Shown one piece after another: positions 1 to 7,300 of a stretch of DNA of 15,056 bases. A program made the translations under genes and the position numbers. Within the stretch, counting starts at the first letter, position 1, and each line of letters begins with the position of its first letter. The stretch is from an uncultured Bacillus sp. (lineage in GTDB: Bacteria; Bacillota; Bacilli; Bacillales_B; DSM-18226), in NCBI RefSeq assembly GCF_946478885.1, contig NZ_CAMLDX010000084.1, positions 1 through 15,056 on the forward strand, given 5' to 3'. The notes below the pieces were generated by a model that did not search any database, was not told where the DNA came from, and worked only from the letters and a program-made list of their open reading frames with translations.

Positions 1-171
1 ATGCTTCTATTTTAAGAGAATTATAGAGAAATGCTCAGACAGGATATATCAATCGATAGAAAGAGGAAACAAGGAATCTTCATGGTGAAAATGGAGAGAA
101 TGTGATATAACTACTATATATAATATTAACTATCTATATGTTAAATATATGAATAAGGATTATCCTATTTT
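1..171. other. AT-rich stretch without a recognised gene
   Basis: Very AT-rich sequence, with a TA-alternating run around 105-145. I see no convincing ribosome binding site plus open frame, RNA gene or repeat here. A short palindrome (AGGATTATCCT, around 157-167) lies just upstream of the promoter at 172 and could be an operator, but nothing else supports that. Confidence 0.4.
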
Positions 172-199
172 TTGACATTAAATTTCTGAATAGTACAAA
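172..199 (+). promoter_or_regulatory. Candidate sigma-A promoter for the 99-aa gene
   Basis: A perfect -35 hexamer TTGACA (172-177) is followed by a 16-nt spacer and a -10-like TACAAA (194-199). Transcription would begin near 206 and give a leader of about 100 nt before the coding region at 305. The -10 departs from consensus at its last base, so this is a prediction only. Confidence 0.5.
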
Positions 200-304
200 T
201 AAAGGGACTTTTTATTCCTTCTTGTATCCATTTTTGAACAAGGATGATGTATGTCAGAAATCCATCCATCAGATACTATTTATTGAAAAAAGGGGATTTG
301 CAAA

Positions 305-604
305 ATGAGCAAAATGAAAACGATGGAAAAAGTTGCAGAAATGACAGGATTAAATGTCGGCTATGTAGTGGAAGCAACCGCTTATTTCCACCACTTTGAA
401 GAAGCGTTTAACTGGATTTATTTATCAGAGGAAAACCCAAACCGCCCATATAGCCAGGAGGAATTAATTAAGAAAATGGCCAGTATTACTATTGAAAATT
501 TACAGGAGGAAAAGGTTCATTCAGTCATTGAATATATGGTATATGAAGATCCTCATACCTATATGACTGATAGTGGCATTGCTTATTTGCGCATTATTAA
601 GTAA
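305..604 (+). CDS. Hypothetical 99-aa protein
   Basis: I do not recognise this protein. It starts with ATG behind an AAGGGGAT ribosome binding site (about 290-297), downstream of a plausible sigma-A promoter at 172, and ends with TAA. It is soluble and acidic, with no signal peptide or membrane segment. The N-terminal half (roughly residues 6-30, MEKVAEMTGLNVGYVVEATA) looks helical, a little like the start of a small helix-turn-helix or recognition fold, but that is only a resemblance. Aromatic residues are frequent (YFHHFEEAFNWIY, about 27-39). It stands alone, convergent with dfrA, from which the palindrome at 629-736 separates it. Codon use and the ribosome binding site suggest it is a real gene. 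Function unknown. Confidence 0.7.
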   Translation: MSKMKTMEKVAEMTGLNVGYVVEATAYFHHFEEAFNWIYLSEENPNRPYSQEELIKKMASITIENLQEEKVHSVIEYMVYEDPHTYMTDSGIAYLRIIK

Positions 605-628
605 AAAATAGCGTCTCCAGAAAGGTTC

Positions 629-736
629 TGTCCCAAAAGCAAAAATGTCAGGCACCACCATTTAATATCTATATCCATTTGTATAAGTCTACACTGGATA
701 TAGATAAATGGTGGATACCTGACATCTTATGGGACA
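629..736. repeat. 108-bp imperfect palindrome (MITE-like or bidirectional terminator)
   Basis: The arms pair over their length: TGTCCCA (629-635) with TGGGACA (730-736), ATGTCAGG (645-652) with CCTGACAT (718-725), CACCACCATTTA with its near-complement at about 706-717, and ATCTATATCC (667-676) with GGATATAGAT (696-705). It sits between two convergent genes, so the transcript hairpin could end transcription from both sides. No T-run follows either arm. Length and near-symmetry also fit a miniature inverted-repeat element. No flanking target duplication was identified. Confidence 0.7.
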
Positions 737-745
737 AATTCCGTT

Positions 746-1240
746 TCATTCATTCGTTTTTCGTTCATATACGTTGAAATAATAGATATAAGGATTTCTT
801 TCATCCTTCACACCTTTGATAGATGAGACTAATTTCCAATTAGATTCAGTATATTCAGGGAAAAACGTATCACCTTCGAATTCCTGTTCAATCAGTGTGA
901 TATAGAGACGATCGGCATCCGGTAAAACGGTTTTAAAAAGTTCGGCACCGCCAATCACAAATATCTCTTCTCCTCTTGCAGCGGCTAGGTCTTTTAATTT
1001 CTCAACAGAATGTATCACAGTGCAGCCTTCAGGGCTATATTGTTCATTACGGGTTACGATAACATTCTCTCTTCCGGGCAATGGTTTGCCAATCGATTCA
1101 TATGTCTTCCTTCCCATGACAATGGGATGCCCCATCGTTGTTTTTTTGAAAAACTTCAAATCAGCAGGCAAATGCCAAGGTAATTGATTATCCTTGCCGA
1201 TTACTCTGTTTTTATCCATTGCCACTATAAATGAAATCAT
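746..1240 (-). CDS. dfrA: Dihydrofolate reductase
   Basis: Reduces dihydrofolate to tetrahydrofolate with NADPH in the cytoplasm, regenerating the cofactor consumed by the adjacent thymidylate synthase; the target of trimethoprim. It is 164 residues from the ATG at 1240, close to B. subtilis DfrA (168). Landmarks: the N-terminal strand ISFIVAMDKNRVIG, the Met20-loop equivalent with W22, the catalytic acid D27 in LPADLKFF, the NADPH-site motif MGRKTYESIG, and FVIGGAELF near residue 95. A GTG lies directly before this ATG and would add one residue; the GGAGGTG ribosome binding site is better spaced for the ATG (9 nt against 6). It lies 46 nt downstream of thyA on the same strand, so the two are likely co-transcribed. 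No disruption seen. Confidence 0.97.
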   Translation of the reverse strand: MISFIVAMDKNRVIGKDNQLPWHLPADLKFFKKTTMGHPIVMGRKTYESIGKPLPGRENVIVTRNEQYSPEGCTVIHSVEKLKDLAAARGEEIFVIGGAELFKTVLPDADRLYITLIEQEFEGDTFFPEYTESNWKLVSSIKGVKDERNPYIYYFNVYERKTNE

Positions 1241-1286
1241 CACGATTCACCTCCAGACTAAGGACTCTTAATTTCTATTCCGGTCA

Positions 1287-2243
1287 TCAGACAGCAACAG
1301 GGGCTTTTATCGTTGGATGGGGATCATAGCCTTCAATTTGTATATCCTCCATCTCAAAATCAAATATGGACTTCTTCGTCGTATTTAACTTTAAAATAGG
1401 AAACGGTCTTGGTTCCCGCTGAAGCTGCGTTTCTATCTGCTTAATATGGTTCATATAAATATGTGCATCACCAATCGTATGAACGAACTCTCCCGGCTCT
1501 AATCCACATTCATGTGCAATCAAATAGGTGAGCAGGGCATATCCGGCAATATTAAAAGGGATCCCAAGAAAAATATCACCGCTCCGCTGATAGAGCTGAC
1601 AACTCAACTTTCCGTCAAAAACATAAAACTGAAATAGCGTATGACAAGGAGGCAGAGCCATCTGCGGAGTAAACTCAGGCGACCAAGATGATAATATTAA
1701 TCTTCTAGAATTTGGATTGGTTTTAATCTGCTCAACTAAATCCTTTAACTGATCAATCTCACCCCCAGTTGTTGTTTCCCAAGCTCTCCATTGTTTTCCA
1801 TAAACTGGTCCCAAATCTCCATATGTTTGGGCGAAACGATCGTCACTTAAAATCTTTTTAACAAATGCATTCATCTCTGCCTCATACTGGAGACGAAACG
1901 TCTCATCCTGTTGACTGCGCCGTCCAAAGTCAGTCATATCAGGTCCATGATATTCCTCGCTGACAATCCAGTTTTTAAAGGCCCATTCATTCCAAATATG
2001 ATTGTTATTTTGTAATAAATAGCGAATATTCGTATTCCCTTTTATAAACCATAACATCTCGCTTGCCACTAATCGGAACGGAACTCGCTTTGTCGTTAGT
2101 AAAGGAAAACTCTTTTGCAGGTCAAATCTCATCTGATAGCCAAAGATAGAGAGAGTTCCTGTCCCCGTTCTATCCCCTTTTTGATTGCCATTTTCTAACA
2201 CATGACGGCACATATTTAAATATTCATACTCCTGATGCTGCAT
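1287..2243 (-). CDS. thyA: Thymidylate synthase (ThyA, long form)
   Basis: Methylates dUMP to dTMP using 5,10-methylene-THF as both carbon donor and reductant, releasing dihydrofolate for DfrA. It is 318 residues, the longer form (about 316 in Lactobacillus casei) that carries an extra segment of some 50 residues around 90-140 compared with the 264-residue E. coli type. The nucleophile is C200 in [14 protein letters not shown]. The phosphate- and dUMP-binding segments RTGTGT (25-30), SRRLILSSW (179-187) and [17 protein letters not shown] (about 215-231) are all present, as is the YDPHPTI motif near the C-terminus. An AGGAG ribosome binding site precedes the ATG by about 10 nt. This is the classical enzyme, not flavin-dependent ThyX. 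Confidence 0.98.
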   Translation of the reverse strand: MQHQEYEYLNMCRHVLENGNQKGDRTGTGTLSIFGYQMRFDLQKSFPLLTTKRVPFRLVASEMLWFIKGNTNIRYLLQNNNHIWNEWAFKNWIVSEEYHGPDMTDFGRRSQQDETFRLQYEAEMNAFVKKILSDDRFAQTYGDLGPVYGKQWRAWETTTGGEIDQLKDLVEQIKTNPNSRRLILSSWSPEFTPQMALPPCHTLFQFYVFDGKLSCQLYQRSGDIFLGIPFNIAGYALLTYLIAHECGLEPGEFVHTIGDAHIYMNHIKQIETQLQREPRPFPILKLNTTKKSIFDFEMEDIQIEGYDPHPTIKAPVAV

Positions 2244-2322
2244 GAACTGTCACTCCTTTTTTTGCCTGTTGCTATTAATCCGGCTTCAATCTTCCAATTG
2301 CATCCTTCAAAGCAATATCCTC

Positions 2323-2328
2323 ATTGTA
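2323..2328 (-). promoter_or_regulatory. Candidate extended -10 promoter for thyA-dfrA
   Basis: Read on the minus strand, TTTGATACAATG contains TACAAT preceded by TG one base upstream (extended -10). The region about 17 nt further upstream is T-rich (TTTTAC) and a poor -35. The start would be near 2316, giving a leader of about 70 nt. Between this site and the upstream peptidase gene, a weak hairpin (2335-2340 with 2356-2361) followed by TTTTT on the minus strand may act as that gene's terminator. Confidence 0.4.
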
Positions 2329-2360
2329 TCAAAAATCATCTAATAGTAAAATGAGGATGA

Positions 2361-3059
2361 TCAGGTTAATCCTTCTATTAAGTGGTAGGTTAAAGGAGCT
2401 TTCTTTTTCAGTTCTTCCTTATATTTCCCGCCCATATAAAAATAAGCAAAGCTTTCGGCAAAATATTCTTCAGGATAGTTTAAAAAATAGGGCTGTCCCG
2501 GGAATAATATGTTTTTTTCTTTTTCCCAAATTTTGATAAAATCCTTATTTTGGCGAATATGATAAAATACATAGCGATCAAGCGAATGGGCCAATTCATG
2601 AAGCTCTAAATTGACAGAGCCGTGTCCGCTTCCCTTTTGGCTCGCACCAATTTTTATCAATACTGTTTTACTACCACCAATTCCCGGAACATCATCCCAG
2701 GTTGTCTTCGTATAACCACGGGGAATAACCCCGGCGAGGTGGGAAGCCGTTGGATTCTCGGTTAGTTTTCCAGTAAATAATATGATGACAACTCCTGCTT
2801 CATACGTCTCCTTTAATAAGGAAGGTGGCAGCTGATCAAGACGAGAGATCATCCTTGCCGCCTCTTCCTGGTTAAATTCTTTTTGCGGCAGGATGATCAT
2901 TTGACCAAGTTCATTTTCTGAATTTAATTGAAGTAAATTCCACAGCCTTGACGACTTCGGAAAATCCTTTAATCTGATTCCGTTCATTTTTTCCTGTGAA
3001 TTTCCCATCAAAGTAAATAAAAGTAACAGCAAGCAAAACAGTACTATCTTTCTTTTCAT
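2361..3059 (-). CDS. Secreted lethal-factor/PPEP-like zinc metallopeptidase
   Basis: Predicted extracellular zinc endopeptidase of the anthrax lethal factor C-terminal domain (ATLF) / Pro-Pro endopeptidase group. It has 232 residues. Residues 1-20 (MKRK then a Leu-rich stretch) are a signal peptide, with no lipobox cysteine evident. The zinc motif is HELAH (154-158, catalytic E155). By alignment with the LF segment around its Tyr728 and Glu735, Y191 and E198 (in PYFLNYPEEYFAESF) would be the transition-state tyrosine and third zinc ligand. Even the C-terminal KKAPLTYHLIEG resembles LF's NAPKTFQFIND. The substrate cannot be read from sequence; PPEPs cut Pro-Pro bonds, LF cuts MAP kinase kinases. 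It stands alone and is divergent from the DUF123 gene. No toxin delivery domain is present, so a housekeeping or cell-surface role is more likely than a toxin. Confidence 0.85.
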   Translation of the reverse strand: MKRKIVLFCLLLLLFTLMGNSQEKMNGIRLKDFPKSSRLWNLLQLNSENELGQMIILPQKEFNQEEAARMISRLDQLPPSLLKETYEAGVVIILFTGKLTENPTASHLAGVIPRGYTKTTWDDVPGIGGSKTVLIKIGASQKGSGHGSVNLELHELAHSLDRYVFYHIRQNKDFIKIWEKEKNILFPGQPYFLNYPEEYFAESFAYFYMGGKYKEELKKKAPLTYHLIEGLT

Positions 3060-3102
3060 CGATTTCAGCCCTTAATGTTGTTTTTTCTAGGAGGTCATAA
3101 AA

Positions 3103-3489
3103 ATGATTGAATCTATTAATCCCGAACATTCGTTATATACTATTTATCTGCAGATCAACTCCGTCAAAGAAGTATCTATCGGCAGTCTTGGGAGGTTTAC
3201 CTTTCCAAAAGGGATATATGTCTATGTAGGCAGCGCGAAAAAGAATATTGTTCATCGGATTCATCGCCATAAACAAATCGAAAAAAAATACCATTGGCAT
3301 TTTGATTATCTTCGTCCACACGGAAAGATTACTAAAATTATAACATATGAAGCTAGTATTACAGAGTGCGGTCTTGCTGACAAAATAAGGGAGGATTTGC
3401 ACGGTACCTTTCCTGTAAAGGGCTTTGGCTCTTCGGATTGTAAATGCAGAAGTCATCTAATTTATATTGGGGAATTTCAAAAAGAGTAA
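3103..3489 (+). CDS. DUF123 (GIY-YIG-like) domain protein
   Basis: A stand-alone DUF123 protein of 128 residues. This family is related to the GIY-YIG nuclease fold and in other organisms is sometimes fused to endonuclease III; its activity is not established. Diagnostic motifs: the segment SLGRFTFPKGIYVYVGSA (28-45) with the GIY...YVG core, R-H-rich residues 52-56, HWHFDYL (64-70) and the C-terminal GFGSSDCKCRSHL (107-119) whose two Cys and one His could bind metal. The start has an AGGAGGT ribosome binding site 8 nt upstream. Only 43 bp separate it from the divergent peptidase gene, so the promoters must overlap or lie within that space. Nothing else links it to its neighbours. Confidence 0.88.
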   Translation: MIESINPEHSLYTIYLQINSVKEVSIGSLGRFTFPKGIYVYVGSAKKNIVHRIHRHKQIEKKYHWHFDYLRPHGKITKIITYEASITECGLADKIREDLHGTFPVKGFGSSDCKCRSHLIYIGEFQKE

Positions 3490-3494
3490 AATAA

Positions 3495-3541
3495 AAGAAG
3501 CTGCGCTCATCAGATAGATTCTGAAATAGAGCCAGCTTCTT
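3495..3541 (-). terminator. Terminator of the Ter block (mainly minus strand)
   Basis: AGAAGCTG (3496-3503) pairs with CAGCTTCT (3533-3540) around a long loop. Read on the minus strand, the stem is followed by a T-rich tract (TTTTATTTTA), placing a terminator about 20 nt beyond the stop of the TerD-family gene. On the plus strand only TTGATC follows, so ending the DUF123 transcript here would be weaker. Confidence 0.6.
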
Positions 3542-3561
3542 GATCATTCGATTCCATTGAT

Positions 3562-4176
3562 TTACGTATAGGCACGGACAAGATCATTTAAGCCTGTTGC
3601 TGTTGTCCCATTTCCAATAGCAGCGAATTTCCAATCGGAACCATGGCGATAGATTTCTCCGACTATTAATGAGGTTTTGCCGCTATAGTCATCCGTTAAA
3701 TTATATCTGATTAAATCCTTTCGCGTATCCGGATTAACGATTCGGATAAATGCATTTTTAATCATTCCAAAATGTTGTCTTCTTTGTACACAATCGTAAA
3801 TATTAACAGCAAACACAATTTTTTGGATATGAACAGGAACCTTGGATAATTCGATAAAAATCTGCTCGTCATCTCCGTCGCCGTCACCGGTTAAATTATC
3901 TCCCGAATGGACAATACTTCCATCTCTGCTAGTTAAGTTGCCAAAATAAATGACATCATTTTTGTTGGTCACTTTATCATTCTCCGATAATAATAGAACA
4001 GATGCGTCACAGTCCACGTTTGAAGCAGAATTTCCTCCCCCAAAAAGCGATCCAAAAAAGCCTTTCCCACTGCGGCTGTCTGCTGGATCCCAGCCTAGAC
4101 CGACCATAATTTTCGATAAACCCGGATTTCCTTTTGTTAAATCAACACGCTGACCTTTTTGCAAGTTAATTGCCAA
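3562..4176 (-). CDS. TerD-family stress protein, variant paralogue
   Basis: Cytoplasmic TerD-domain protein, a Ca2+-binding fold found in tellurite-resistance and general stress modules (the B. subtilis homologues are YceC, YceD, YceE). Visible: the family N-terminus MAINLQKGQRVDLTKGNPGLSK, GLGWD, the acidic GDNLTGDGDGDDEQI loop that in TerD binds Ca2+, and the C-terminal SLIVGEIYRHGSDWKFAAIG. Compared with the paralogue at 8413-8994 it carries an insert of about 12-15 residues, GKGFFGSLFGGGNSAS, and NVDCDASV where the other has FDLDTSV. I place the start at a TTG (4176), giving the canonical MAINL N-terminus (204 aa) behind GGGGTGAT; a GTG nine bases upstream is possible. It is the last gene of the yceG-telA-terD block, 66 nt after telA. 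Confidence 0.93.
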   Translation of the reverse strand: MAINLQKGQRVDLTKGNPGLSKIMVGLGWDPADSRSGKGFFGSLFGGGNSASNVDCDASVLLLSENDKVTNKNDVIYFGNLTSRDGSIVHSGDNLTGDGDGDDEQIFIELSKVPVHIQKIVFAVNIYDCVQRRQHFGMIKNAFIRIVNPDTRKDLIRYNLTDDYSGKTSLIVGEIYRHGSDWKFAAIGNGTTATGLNDLVRAYT

Positions 4177-4251
4177 TCGAATCACCCCATTAATAATGTA
4201 ATTATATCAAATTTGCAGCTAGCCTCGTTCTTGTAAAGAGCATCATCAAAT

Positions 4252-5349
4252 TTATGTATGCTTCATTTTTTGGAAATTCTCTTGAAGCTGTTCCAGCCGT
4301 TTTGTGCCTTCTTCACGAAGCCGTTTATTTTCTTCTTCAATCGCCTTTGTTTCCTGCATACCCTTTATGATAATATTCCAAGATTCTTCGATAGTCTCTA
4401 TCTTTATGCTGGGACTCCCCGCGAGTCTGGCGATATCTACGCTTTGCTGTGAAATATTTTGGGCATTTCGCATAAGCATTTCATTCGTTCTTCGATCAAG
4501 CTCGTTCATAGAGTCGGCTACCAACTTTTGCCTTTTTGCAGCCATTGCCTGAATAAGACCGTTTTTAAAGATAGGAATAGTGGTGACAAAGGCAGAATTG
4601 ATTTTACCAATCAGTTTCGTATTTCCTCGCTGCAGCAGACGGATTTGCGGTGCTGTTTGCAGAGCAACCATTTTAGCCATTTCCAAATCATATACTCTCT
4701 GTTCAAGCAGTTCAACCGCATTTCTCAAGGAATCCAGCTGCATGGAAGCAATTTGATTGTCTTCAACAGCTTGCCTTTCTAATTGTGGCAACTGCTGAGT
4801 TTTCAAATCTTCTGCCTTCATTTTCCCTGCTACTGCATATTTTTCCAGTTCTAAATAATATTGATAGTTTTGTTCATACATTTTTTCCAGCATATTGGTA
4901 GAATCTACCATTTCACTTTGGTATTTTGAGATCTCCACATATACTTTATCGATTTCCTTACCCATTGTCTGATATTTACCAAACAATTTTTCCACCATTT
5001 TTTCGCCTTTTTTAAACAGTTTTCCTAAGAAGCCTCCTGAATTCTTTTCGAAATCCTTCTTATCAAACTTATCCATAATTCGACCAAGCTGCTTTAATAA
5101 TTCACCAGAATCTTCAACCTTTGTTGCCCGCATATTATGTAATATTTGATCGGAAAAACGGGAGATTTGCACGGCAGGATCTTTACCGAACTCAAGAATT
5201 TGAATTTGATCCCTTTCATCAATCGAATGGACGAGATTTTGTACTTCAGGATCACTCCGTAAAGCAAGCTTCATTTCTGAAACCTTTGATTCTGAAAGTA
5301 TGTCATCAGCTGGTAAGGCTGTATTTATCTGCTGCAGATCATTATTCAT
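4252..5349 (-). CDS. yceH: TelA/YceH toxic-anion resistance protein
   Basis: A member of the TelA (KlaA / toxic anion resistance) family, 365 residues, near the length of B. subtilis YceH. The family is associated with tellurite resistance and with resistance to cell-envelope stress; its biochemical activity is unknown. No signal peptide or membrane segment is seen, so it is cytoplasmic or peripheral. It is largely helical with coiled-coil character, especially about 125-215 (EISKYQSEMVDSTNMLEKMYEQ region) and the C-terminal 330-365. The pattern around LRNAVELLEQRVYDLEMAKM and APQIRLLQRGN (about 208-245) is typical of the family. Its ATG directly follows the YceG stop (TAA-ATG) and its ribosome binding site GAGGTGA lies inside the end of yceG, implying translational coupling. 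Confidence 0.95.
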   Translation of the reverse strand: MNNDLQQINTALPADDILSESKVSEMKLALRSDPEVQNLVHSIDERDQIQILEFGKDPAVQISRFSDQILHNMRATKVEDSGELLKQLGRIMDKFDKKDFEKNSGGFLGKLFKKGEKMVEKLFGKYQTMGKEIDKVYVEISKYQSEMVDSTNMLEKMYEQNYQYYLELEKYAVAGKMKAEDLKTQQLPQLERQAVEDNQIASMQLDSLRNAVELLEQRVYDLEMAKMVALQTAPQIRLLQRGNTKLIGKINSAFVTTIPIFKNGLIQAMAAKRQKLVADSMNELDRRTNEMLMRNAQNISQQSVDIARLAGSPSIKIETIEESWNIIIKGMQETKAIEEENKRLREEGTKRLEQLQENFQKMKHT

Positions 5350-6996
5350 TTATTGCTCACCTCTCAAATTTTTCAAGAAACCGCTAAATGTAAATTTCTT
5401 TAACGGGGATGGCTCCTTATATTCCTGTTCAAACACAAGATCCTCCAGCCAATGTGTGTCAAAAATATCCGTATGGACATAATTTTCAATGTCACTCTGT
5501 CCAGCCGGATTATAGATGACAATGTCAAATCCAAATTGATTTAACAACAGCAATAAAGCCGCATCCGAGCGCGACAAAATTCCATTTATGCCATTATGAT
5601 AGAGAATCAATTTTGGCACCTCTTGTGCATAATCGAATTTTTGCATCATCCTAACAATTTGAGAAGGAATCTGCATTCCGTGTGTAAATAAATAGATTTT
5701 TACTTCTTCCTCCTTTTCATGCTGCAATGCCTTTAAACGCGGTTTTATACAAATATTTTGGATCGCTGAAGCAATTCCATGCTGCAGACCAAGAGGCAGT
5801 TCACGGTACCGCCAATAATTTCCTTCGAGCATTTTAAGGGGGCTCAGTTGTCCGTCTTGACCTAAGGCATGACGAAAATGGAAGCGAAAATCATTATTGA
5901 TCGAGCGGGTCAATGGAAATTCCTGTATGACCACACTGTTCTCTAATTCCGTTAATGCGTGAAGATGATCCCAATATTCTCTGCGATTCCTGCTGACTCC
6001 TTGAATTTTGGCAAATAAAGCAGGAATCTTAACCACACCGTTTCTTACTTCAAAATTTGGTCGAATCAATGCCTTTTCCTTTGCCAATAGAAAGATCTCA
6101 TCATACGTTGTTTTTAAGGTAATGGAAGAGGGAGTATAATCCCTCAGTTGCCATGGTTTATATAAACCTGAGCCTTCCTGATTCAATAATGCTTCTATCT
6201 CCTGTGATGCCCGATACGCTACTGTCGATTTGCGGGTTCTTTTTTCTGTCGGAAAGGGCTTTTGTGTATGCTGCTCAGGATATTTATGAACATACGTTAG
6301 CCGCTGCTCTTTATCCAAGAGGGAAAGAGGGTCGGCTCCTTCAGGATTGAACAAGATAAGATCACACCCGAGATAATATAAGAAGGCTAAAAAATACTCG
6401 TGGCTCTTCCTCACATTCCCGTACCAAAGAAATTTCGGCATTGTCAATTCCGGGGTAACAGCCATCATCAAATCAGCAAGATGGTTAAATGACCATTTAA
6501 TAACATCTACTAATACTCGCTGCAAATCAGGGCTTTTCAAACCTTCTTCTTCTTTTTCTGCAAACAACTGCAAGAATAGGATCATGGCTTCTCTTATTTT
6601 TCGATGAACCGCCGGATGTGAAGATTTAATGAGAAGTTGTTCACCGTCAAGGAATGCTGTAAATCGGTTGACGGACAACTTCTGCTCCCGGTTCATGTTC
6701 AGCACTCTTTGAACCGCTTGAAATTGCTCATTGTGAATCGTCTTGTCTAAATGTTCCCTGCTTATCAGGATGACATCTGGAATGTCTTGATTAATCAAAT
6801 CATATAATCTGTTATAATATTCATCCTCATCAAGAGGAACTCCCAAAAATCGAGCAACAACCTGACCGATATAGAGTGTTCCTTCATCGATATGATATTG
6901 CGGACGGCTTTCATTTGATTTCACCAAGGTGGACAGCCAGTTCTCATAAGATAATGGCAGGATGTGAGCCTTTATTTGCTTAATAGATTGATTCAT
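5350..6996 (-). CDS. yceG: YceG-type Ter-module protein
   Basis: Resembles B. subtilis YceG (about 537 aa), described in comparative work on Ter systems as a putative component of a 'biosynthetic module'; no reaction is proven. The open frame extends to 7062, but the ATG at 6996 (MNQSIKQIKAHIL, 548 aa) has a GGGAAG ribosome binding site, while the upstream extension does not look like the family. Two segments appear to be internal repeats: residues 187-228 (FLWYG...LAFLYYLGCDLILFNPEGADPL) and 461-506 (LILYHNG...LLLLNQFGFDIVIYNPAGQSDI), sharing the pattern Y-x-x-G ... G-[CF]-D-[LI]-[IV]-x-[FY]-N-P-x-G. No membrane segments. It is the first gene of the block yceG-telA-terD and follows the ECF-type promoter at 7123-7148. 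Pairing with TelA and TerD suggests a metal or envelope stress role. Confidence 0.92.
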   Translation of the reverse strand: MNQSIKQIKAHILPLSYENWLSTLVKSNESRPQYHIDEGTLYIGQVVARFLGVPLDEDEYYNRLYDLINQDIPDVILISREHLDKTIHNEQFQAVQRVLNMNREQKLSVNRFTAFLDGEQLLIKSSHPAVHRKIREAMILFLQLFAEKEEEGLKSPDLQRVLVDVIKWSFNHLADLMMAVTPELTMPKFLWYGNVRKSHEYFLAFLYYLGCDLILFNPEGADPLSLLDKEQRLTYVHKYPEQHTQKPFPTEKRTRKSTVAYRASQEIEALLNQEGSGLYKPWQLRDYTPSSITLKTTYDEIFLLAKEKALIRPNFEVRNGVVKIPALFAKIQGVSRNRREYWDHLHALTELENSVVIQEFPLTRSINNDFRFHFRHALGQDGQLSPLKMLEGNYWRYRELPLGLQHGIASAIQNICIKPRLKALQHEKEEEVKIYLFTHGMQIPSQIVRMMQKFDYAQEVPKLILYHNGINGILSRSDAALLLLLNQFGFDIVIYNPAGQSDIENYVHTDIFDTHWLEDLVFEQEYKEPSPLKKFTFSGFLKNLRGEQ

Positions 6997-7122
6997 GTAG
7001 TTCACTTCCCAATAAAAGCGAAAGATATATTCACGGAACATGGTGGTGAATAGTATATACAAATTTCTTCTTATATTTATTCTCTATTTATCATATCACA
7101 GGATTCAATGCTTTAATATGTA

Positions 7123-7148
7123 TACGGTGATTTAGCCTAAAGGTTTCA
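7123..7148 (-). promoter_or_regulatory. ECF-sigma (sigma-W-type) promoter for yceG-telA-terD
   Basis: On the minus strand TGAAAC (7148-7143) is followed by exactly 16 nt and then CGTA (7126-7123, extended CGTATA), the sigma-W consensus. The start would be near 7115, giving a leader of about 120 nt before yceG's ATG at 6996. The homologous B. subtilis yce operon is transcribed by several extracytoplasmic-function sigmas (W, M, X) and by sigma-B, so the match is what context predicts. Sigma-M, X and V recognise overlapping sequences, so the exact factor is not resolved. Confidence 0.78.
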
Positions 7149-7300
7149 TAACAGTATGATTCATTTTCTTATCACCATTTAGGGTGCTGCAGAATAGAGT
7201 ATGTAAAGAAATCCTGTGAAGCAGATAGCTTCTTCATGGTGCTAGCTTCATTAGAGGCAAGACTCCTTATTCGTTTATTTGCAGTCAAAGGGTGAAGAAC

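Noticed and set aside
2324..2536. 70-aa plus-strand frame overlapping the peptidase 3' end
   Set aside because: Shadow of the peptidase gene and the thyA promoter region; no ribosome binding site and low-quality composition.
3133..3456. 107-aa minus-strand frame inside the DUF123 gene
   Set aside because: Antisense shadow; the DUF123 gene has all family motifs and a strong ribosome binding site.
3103..3489. A homing endonuclease (GIY-YIG) of a mobile intron
   Set aside because: The motif pattern (LGRFTFPKGIYVYVGSA, HWHFDYL, GFGSSDCKC) is that of the DUF123 family, not of intron-encoded GIY-YIG nucleases, and no intron surrounds it.
4459..4782. 107-aa plus-strand frame inside telA
   Set aside because: Antisense of a well-conserved gene, no start signals.
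6997..7062. N-terminal extension of yceG to 7062
   Set aside because: The extra 22 residues do not resemble the family, and the ATG at 6996 has its own ribosome binding site. The extension remains possible but is less likely.
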